Below, piece by piece: positions 18,235-22,345 of a DNA stretch of 22,345 nt. Made by a program: the position numbers and the translations under genes. Location of the stretch: positions 1 through 22,345 of the IMG/VR virus record IMGVR_UViG_3300025890_000178, one strand, 5' to 3'. Numbering within the stretch: position 1 is the stretch's first letter; the number at the start of each line of letters is the position of its first letter. The stretch comes from a virus. The notes beneath the pieces are model-generated. The model was not told the DNA's origin and ran no database searches. It saw only the letters and a program-made list of their open reading frames with translations.

Positions 18235-20856
18235 TTAATACTCTACGTCAACACTGAGTGCTGTGACGGTTGGTGTATATGTGCTGTTCTCGCTGCTTAA
18301 TACAGCCTTAAACCTAAAGGCACGACCTGTAAGGAATCCACCGTTTGCTAATTCATATGCGCCCCATGTAGGGGAACCAGAGGGATCATCGTTTGTAGCT
18401 GAAACATACACTATAGCAGACACATCACCAAACTCAGCGGTTTCATTTGTCCACGTATCCCAGTTGTCAGGCCAAGTGTCCCAATTCTGAGGGATGTTAT
18501 CCCACAACAAAGTACCGCCATCAAACTTTCTGGTAAATGTCCGTGCTCCTGTTATTCTAGCGTTACGAACAGAGTTAGTATCAACATAAGCACTAAAGAA
18601 ATAATCACCAGTTGGCTCTGCTGCACTTGTGTTGTCTATCTCTATTGCACTGCCAACCTTGATGACGTTTGTTTTAGAGCCAGTGAAATTTGGGTTCTCT
18701 GTTAATGTGTCTGTTTGACCCAACGCTGGAATTTGTGCAGGGGTAATTACAACCGTCGTTATATTCTCACTAAAGTTACCCTCTTTGTCGTAAGCTCTAA
18801 TCAAGAATGTCCCTGATCTAGCTGGCACAGATGCAGAAGTGGATGGTCTAGCGACCTTTTCAATAATAGTAGATGAGTTGCCCCAAGTAGCACCAGTTGT
18901 GTTTGAGTTGTGTTTAATCTCGTAGTGGCTTAAGTCAGGGTCAGGGATAGGGGGCCAAGTTAGAAACAGAGTACCACCAGAAATCTCTGCAAGTAAACTA
19001 CCTACATCAGAAGGGTCACCAATAAATGCGTTAATCTCTTGGTTTTCTAGTAGTGTAAACTGACCTTTAATCCCAAAGGTGTTGATAGCCCTAGCTCTAA
19101 AGTCATAGAAGTCTACTTCTAAGTCTCTTACTTTAAACTCCCCAAGTGGCCCCTGACCAAATGTAGAGAAGAGTACTTCACTTGCTAGTTTGTACTCAAC
19201 CTCTACGTAATCAATAGCCTCTGCCCTGCCTGATGTTATTGTAGCAACAGCAATATTAGAGACCTTCTGGTTGCTGACTTTAGCTTCAGCGGATATTGCA
19301 ACGCCGACCTCTGGTACATCAAAAGGTGACGGTAGGTTAGTGTTGTCTCTTTCGTAGACGATACCATCACTAACTTCATCAAACACAGATTCAGCAGTCT
19401 CACGTAGGGTCATGTTGATCTGTAGGTCTAGTCCATCTGATAGACCAAACGACCAAGCTATTACTTGGAACTCTTTGTTAGTCCAACCAAAACGTGTGTT
19501 AGTAATCCTTACGTTGTCACCAACTTGTAGTTCTAGTGCTCTCAGACCAAAGGCTGCATTAACAGTAAGCTGTTGTCTGTTAGACTCTAGGCTGATTAGA
19601 GCTATACGCCTAGCCTCAATAGAGTTGTCAGTGAACGGTAAGTCTACGTCAGCAACAGATTCTTGGTCATTATCAGCCGTGCGAAAAGCTGCGTTAGTAA
19701 CTTCTGGGTAGTCAGTAACTTGCCAGTTAGATTCTGACCCACGAAAAGTACCTTTTACAGTATTGAAGTTGTTACGACGGGAATGTCGTGTACTGACGTT
19801 TATACCAGAGCGTAGGTCATCATCTGTCAAGTCCATCACTGGATCTGTCCAGTAGGCAGGTTTCATACGCCACTTACCCTGAGCATACCACAGAGACCCA
19901 CCCATACAGGTCAATAGATCAGACAGAAGGTCATATGGTGTAAGTGCAGTAGTGAAAGCACCATTACAAGTATAACGTGTCGTACCTGCAATCGTGTTTG
20001 TCTGGTTACACACAGCAGCAGCACTGGTAACTAAATCGTCGTCTATATTAGCAGCAGCTTCACTAAGTCCGTACTTAGAAGTTAAGTAGTCACGTAGGCA
20101 TAGCGCAGGGTTGTCAGACCAATCTGTTGTTCCATTAGCAGGGTTAAAGACTTTCTTACCTTTTACTACGGCAGTTATTGAAGGTACACCATTAGGGAAA
20201 ACATCAGCGTTAAACTTAAGTCTAACGTACATATATGCAATACCACGAAGCCTGTGTTGGCTCGTCCATTTACCACCAGACTCTTCCACAAGTTCGGTTG
20301 ACGCTTGTTGATCTGCGCTTCCAAGGTAGGGTAATATCCTAACTAAATAGTCTGTGGTAGTTTGGGTTTCGTAGGTAGGATTGCCGTTGCCATCTACACC
20401 AGTTTGTACGGTTGTAGTTGTTGTCTTAACGTATTTCTCTGGGGCTGTTACATTACCATCACTATTAACAGTCACAAGTTCATCGTCTATGTAGAACTCT
20501 TCAAACGAGTGTACCTGATGTCCAGCGACAGCAATGATCCTGTGAAGGTGCTTGTTATTAGTGCCTGTGGCTTCATCGTATAGTATAGCACCACCAGTTT
20601 TCATCTTACCGTATATGATCTGATGATCTAGTGCTGCACCTTTTGAGTTTACTTGGTAACCACGGTTGGCTCCTGACACTCTGGGTTTAGGGGCCAAAGC
20701 GTTTAGAGCGAGACCCATAGCTGTTGAAGCTAAGGCATAGCCTAAAAAAGCTTGAAAACCAGTAAGAGTAAAAAACGTAAAAGCAGTGCTAGTAGCAACA
20801 GCAGTGCCATATGCCATTGCCGCAGAAGCTATACCAGCTATTAGAGTAGCAGCCAT
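18235..20856 (-). CDS. tail tip attachment protein J-like
   Basis: An 873-residue lambda gpJ-type (TipJ) tail tip protein. The N-terminus (about 1-55) is Ala/Gly-rich and hydrophobic, then a tail-hub core up to about 500 (GAALDHQIIYGKMKTGGAILY, PYDLLSDLLTCMGGSLWYAQGKWRM, WQVTDYPEVTNAAF). Two fibronectin III-like beta domains follow at about 525-615 and 625-715 (GGTLFLTWPPIPDPDLSHYEI). Near residue 790 there is a repeated NWDTW, and the end is VTALSVDVEY. It would form the baseplate centre and contact the receptor. Shorter than lambda J (1132). It starts two bases before the GNAT gene stop region. Confidence 0.88.
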   Translation of the reverse strand: MAATLIAGIASAAMAYGTAVATSTAFTFFTLTGFQAFLGYALASTAMGLALNALAPKPRVSGANRGYQVNSKGAALDHQIIYGKMKTGGAILYDEATGTNNKHLHRIIAVAGHQVHSFEEFYIDDELVTVNSDGNVTAPEKYVKTTTTTVQTGVDGNGNPTYETQTTTDYLVRILPYLGSADQQASTELVEESGGKWTSQHRLRGIAYMYVRLKFNADVFPNGVPSITAVVKGKKVFNPANGTTDWSDNPALCLRDYLTSKYGLSEAAANIDDDLVTSAAAVCNQTNTIAGTTRYTCNGAFTTALTPYDLLSDLLTCMGGSLWYAQGKWRMKPAYWTDPVMDLTDDDLRSGINVSTRHSRRNNFNTVKGTFRGSESNWQVTDYPEVTNAAFRTADNDQESVADVDLPFTDNSIEARRIALISLESNRQQLTVNAAFGLRALELQVGDNVRITNTRFGWTNKEFQVIAWSFGLSDGLDLQINMTLRETAESVFDEVSDGIVYERDNTNLPSPFDVPEVGVAISAEAKVSNQKVSNIAVATITSGRAEAIDYVEVEYKLASEVLFSTFGQGPLGEFKVRDLEVDFYDFRARAINTFGIKGQFTLLENQEINAFIGDPSDVGSLLAEISGGTLFLTWPPIPDPDLSHYEIKHNSNTTGATWGNSSTIIEKVARPSTSASVPARSGTFLIRAYDKEGNFSENITTVVITPAQIPALGQTDTLTENPNFTGSKTNVIKVGSAIEIDNTSAAEPTGDYFFSAYVDTNSVRNARITGARTFTRKFDGGTLLWDNIPQNWDTWPDNWDTWTNETAEFGDVSAIVYVSATNDDPSGSPTWGAYELANGGFLTGRAFRFKAVLSSENSTYTPTVTALSVDVEY

Positions 20857-20857
20857 G

Positions 20858-21307
20858 TCACAAGTCCTTCCTAAACGAAGTAGAAATCTTAGTGTATCCG
20901 AGCCTCAGCATAAGACTGTCTATAGGGTTAAGCTCAGTTGTAGTTATCTGTAGGTTGTCGTAGCCATCTTGCCTCAAGCATTCCTCAGCAAACTTAATTA
21001 ACTTGATGCCAACGAAACCTTTGCGATAAGGCTTATCTAGGAATATGGTATCATTACTAAGAAGGACTTTACCTTTGGAGTGTAGGTTAGGACTAATGAA
21101 CACGCTGAAGTAGCCAACAAGTTTACCTTCATCACGACAAGTAAAAATAAGTAGGGCTTTCCTTTCCTCAAGTAACCTGTAAAAGTCCCAGTCTGTGTCT
21201 AGTTCTTCTGTGTCACTGTTGTGTTGTACTTCTTCCCAATCTCGTTTAAGTAGTTCAGATACCTCACCTTCAACTTGCTGAAGGAACTCTTGCTGATATT
21301 TAACCAC
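20858..21307 (-). CDS. GNAT-type acetyltransferase
   Basis: A 149-residue protein with GNAT features: an N-terminal helix and acidic patch (RDWEEVQHN), strand pair KALLIFTCRDEGKLVGYFSVFIS, the acetyl-CoA region DTIFLDKPYRKGFVGIKLIKFAEECL, and a final strand with NPIDSLMLRLGYTKI. The start is GTG 21307, with GGGG (21316-21319) 8 bases before it, overlapping the upstream gene by 8 bases; a TTG at 21352 has no ribosome site. GNAT proteins within virion gene blocks are known from T7-like phages, but the substrate is unknown. It lies between two tail genes, so it may be a virion part or modify one. Confidence 0.78.
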   Translation of the reverse strand: MVKYQQEFLQQVEGEVSELLKRDWEEVQHNSDTEELDTDWDFYRLLEERKALLIFTCRDEGKLVGYFSVFISPNLHSKGKVLLSNDTIFLDKPYRKGFVGIKLIKFAEECLRQDGYDNLQITTTELNPIDSLMLRLGYTKISTSFRKDL

Positions 21308-21935
21308 TCTTACGGCCCCAAGATATGTTCCTATCCTGTAAGTCCTCAACAAAGTCTAAACCAAGGTCGCCGGGATATATTGACTTTTGATAACCAGAAG
21401 TAAATCGAGCAACTCTGGCTCTCTCTAGGTCAATCAGTTTGTTCTCTACAGAAAGTTCAATACTAGCTGTCTCAGCGTTTTCAGCTATGTTCATCTGATC
21501 CATATAACCTGAGAAGATACTGTTGAACCCTTGAGATGTACTTTGCACTTCAATTCTAGTACCATCCTGTAGCAGAATGTAATCGCTATTCTCTTGTAGG
21601 ACATTACCCGTAGTAAATGTACCAAAGTATATATTGCACACACGGCCCTGATAAGGCTGACTGAGAGCCAAGGAGATGACTTCTGAGGGAATACCAGTCA
21701 AGGTTATAGTAGCACCTTTAACGGCTAACTCAGAGGTCTCCTCTACAGTGGAAATGTTGAGTAGCGTACCAGCCCCAGCCCACTCAGTCCCATCACTCGC
21801 AAGAGTAAGGGTTCCTTGACCTGTCCACATACGTAGGACATTGTTACCATCAAATAGTAACTCTACAGCGAAAAACGGATGTACTGTATCTTCGTTGATG
21901 GCTTCTATTGTATTTGCAGACAGGTCTCTGGACAT
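21300..21935 (-). CDS. DUF2163-like tail protein
   Basis: A 211-residue tail tip or baseplate protein related to the DUF2163 proteins of alphaproteobacterial phages and gene transfer agents. Marks: HPFFAVELLFDG, LRMWTGQGTLTL, GAGTLLNISTVEETSELAVKG, TLTGIPSEVISLALSQPYQGR, and the end block SVENKLIDLERARVARFTS...DFVEDLQDRNISWG. It lies upstream of the J-like gene as expected for a hub assembly neighbour. It is shorter than full DUF2163 proteins, lacking their C-terminal domain. Confidence 0.8.
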   Translation of the reverse strand: MSRDLSANTIEAINEDTVHPFFAVELLFDGNNVLRMWTGQGTLTLASDGTEWAGAGTLLNISTVEETSELAVKGATITLTGIPSEVISLALSQPYQGRVCNIYFGTFTTGNVLQENSDYILLQDGTRIEVQSTSQGFNSIFSGYMDQMNIAENAETASIELSVENKLIDLERARVARFTSGYQKSIYPGDLGLDFVEDLQDRNISWGRKSG

Positions 21936-21940
21936 AAGAT

Positions 21941-22150
21941 TTACTCCGCTTCAGCTTCTGTCGATTTAATTAACATATCTACAAAAGCTTGCTTGCCAAC
22001 ATGTAGTTGATCCAAGTTAAACTGCGTAGAGCTTATCTTTCGATCAAGGTCTTTAAGGTGATTTATCATCACTTTCTGCTGATCTGTTAGTTCATCCTCA
22101 GTATAGTCTTTGTCGTTGATCGTAATGATGTTTGTTTTTTTCTCAGCCAT
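21941..22150 (-). CDS. DUF6447-like small protein
   Basis: A 69-residue protein after a strong AAAGGAG site (22158-22164 on the plus numbering). The N-terminal NIITINDKDYTEDELTDQQK and a following helix with LKDLDRKISSTQFNLDQL fit the DUF6447-type phage proteins, small coiled-coil products often found among tail genes. Function unknown. Family match made from memory. Confidence 0.65.
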   Translation of the reverse strand: MAEKKTNIITINDKDYTEDELTDQQKVMINHLKDLDRKISSTQFNLDQLHVGKQAFVDMLIKSTEAEAE

Positions 22151-22171
22151 GTCGATCTCCTTTCGGTTAAG

Positions 22172-22345
22172 TTAAGCAGCCCAAGGATTTCCAGAGGCCT
22201 CAGTTGGGTTGATTTGTTTATCGATAGCAGCAGCGATAGATGCCTCTGTATCTTCTTGTGATACGTTTTCCCATACCCATGCTTGAGCTTGCGCCTCAGT
22301 TACATCAGCGTATGCAATGAAGTCGCTGTCAGACGGATCGTAAGT
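22172..22345 (-). CDS. DUF7936-like tail-region protein, partial (5' end outside window)
   Basis: An open frame of 57 residues runs from the window edge to TAA at 22172. It reads FIAYADVTEAQAQAWVWENV, a helix with EASIAAAIDKQINP, and ends NPWAA. This matches the pattern of small phage proteins (DUF7936-like) that end in a Pro-Trp motif, usually found near tail genes. The start lies beyond 22345. It precedes the DUF6447-like gene by 21 bases. Confidence 0.6.
   Translation of the reverse strand, partial: TYDPSDSDFIAYADVTEAQAQAWVWENVSQEDTEASIAAAIDKQINPTEASGNPWAA

Noticed and set aside
17129-20583. Several plus-strand frames of 60-99 residues
   Set aside because: Shadows of the endolysin, fibre and J-like genes, without ribosome sites or recognisable products.
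1-22345. Prophage or gene transfer agent interpretation
   Set aside because: The DUF2163-like and J-like proteins have GTA relatives, but a full viral replication and nucleotide set, and no visible integrase, repressor or host genes, favour a lytic phage.

Overview
The window looks like part of the genome of a tailed bacteriophage of a marine alphaproteobacterium. A roseophage-type host (Rhodobacteraceae) is my inference from the gene repertoire: ThyX, a B12-dependent ribonucleotide reductase, PhoH, MazG, a T7/SIO1-like replication set, and a gene J/DUF2163-type tail tip. No sequence search was run. There is no integrase, repressor, tRNA, rRNA, CRISPR array or intact insertion sequence. Genes are packed, mostly with ATGA or short overlaps, and many have an AAGGAG-type ribosome site.

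Layout. 1-430 is a gene-free, repeat-rich leader with CGAATCA motifs, a 15-bp palindrome and a 22-bp repeat in tandem. 431-4078 (+) holds small unknown proteins, a SleB-like wall hydrolase, ThyX and a sigma-70-like factor. 4197-8764 (+) follows a 30-bp promoter-like element and holds a DUF3102-like protein, a T7 gp4-type primase-helicase and a family A DNA polymerase. 8868-15783 (+) follows a second copy of the same element. It holds a probable ssDNA-binding protein, a 5'-3' exonuclease, T7-type endonuclease I, a metallophosphoesterase, a DNA methyltransferase, MazG, class II ribonucleotide reductase, glutaredoxin, PhoH and DUF3310. A hairpin with an A-run on one side and a T-run on the other, at 15790-15825, separates this from the minus-strand block 22345-15845. 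That block runs, in transcription order, from tail genes (DUF7936-like, DUF6447-like, DUF2163-like, GNAT, tail tip J, fibre) to a lysis cassette (M15 endolysin, holin, spanin-like lipoprotein, two small membrane proteins).

How it fits together. Host DNA breakdown (endonuclease I, exonuclease) plus RNR/glutaredoxin, ThyX and MazG would supply and clean the dNTP pool for the polymerase and primase-helicase. No single-subunit phage RNA polymerase is visible. The phage-encoded sigma factor and the duplicated 30-bp element suggest that transcription is timed by redirecting host RNA polymerase. The minus-strand block would be the late module (virion tail and lysis).

The best leads are the sigma factor with its putative promoter pair, the lipoprotein built like a unimolecular spanin, and the repeat system of the leader.
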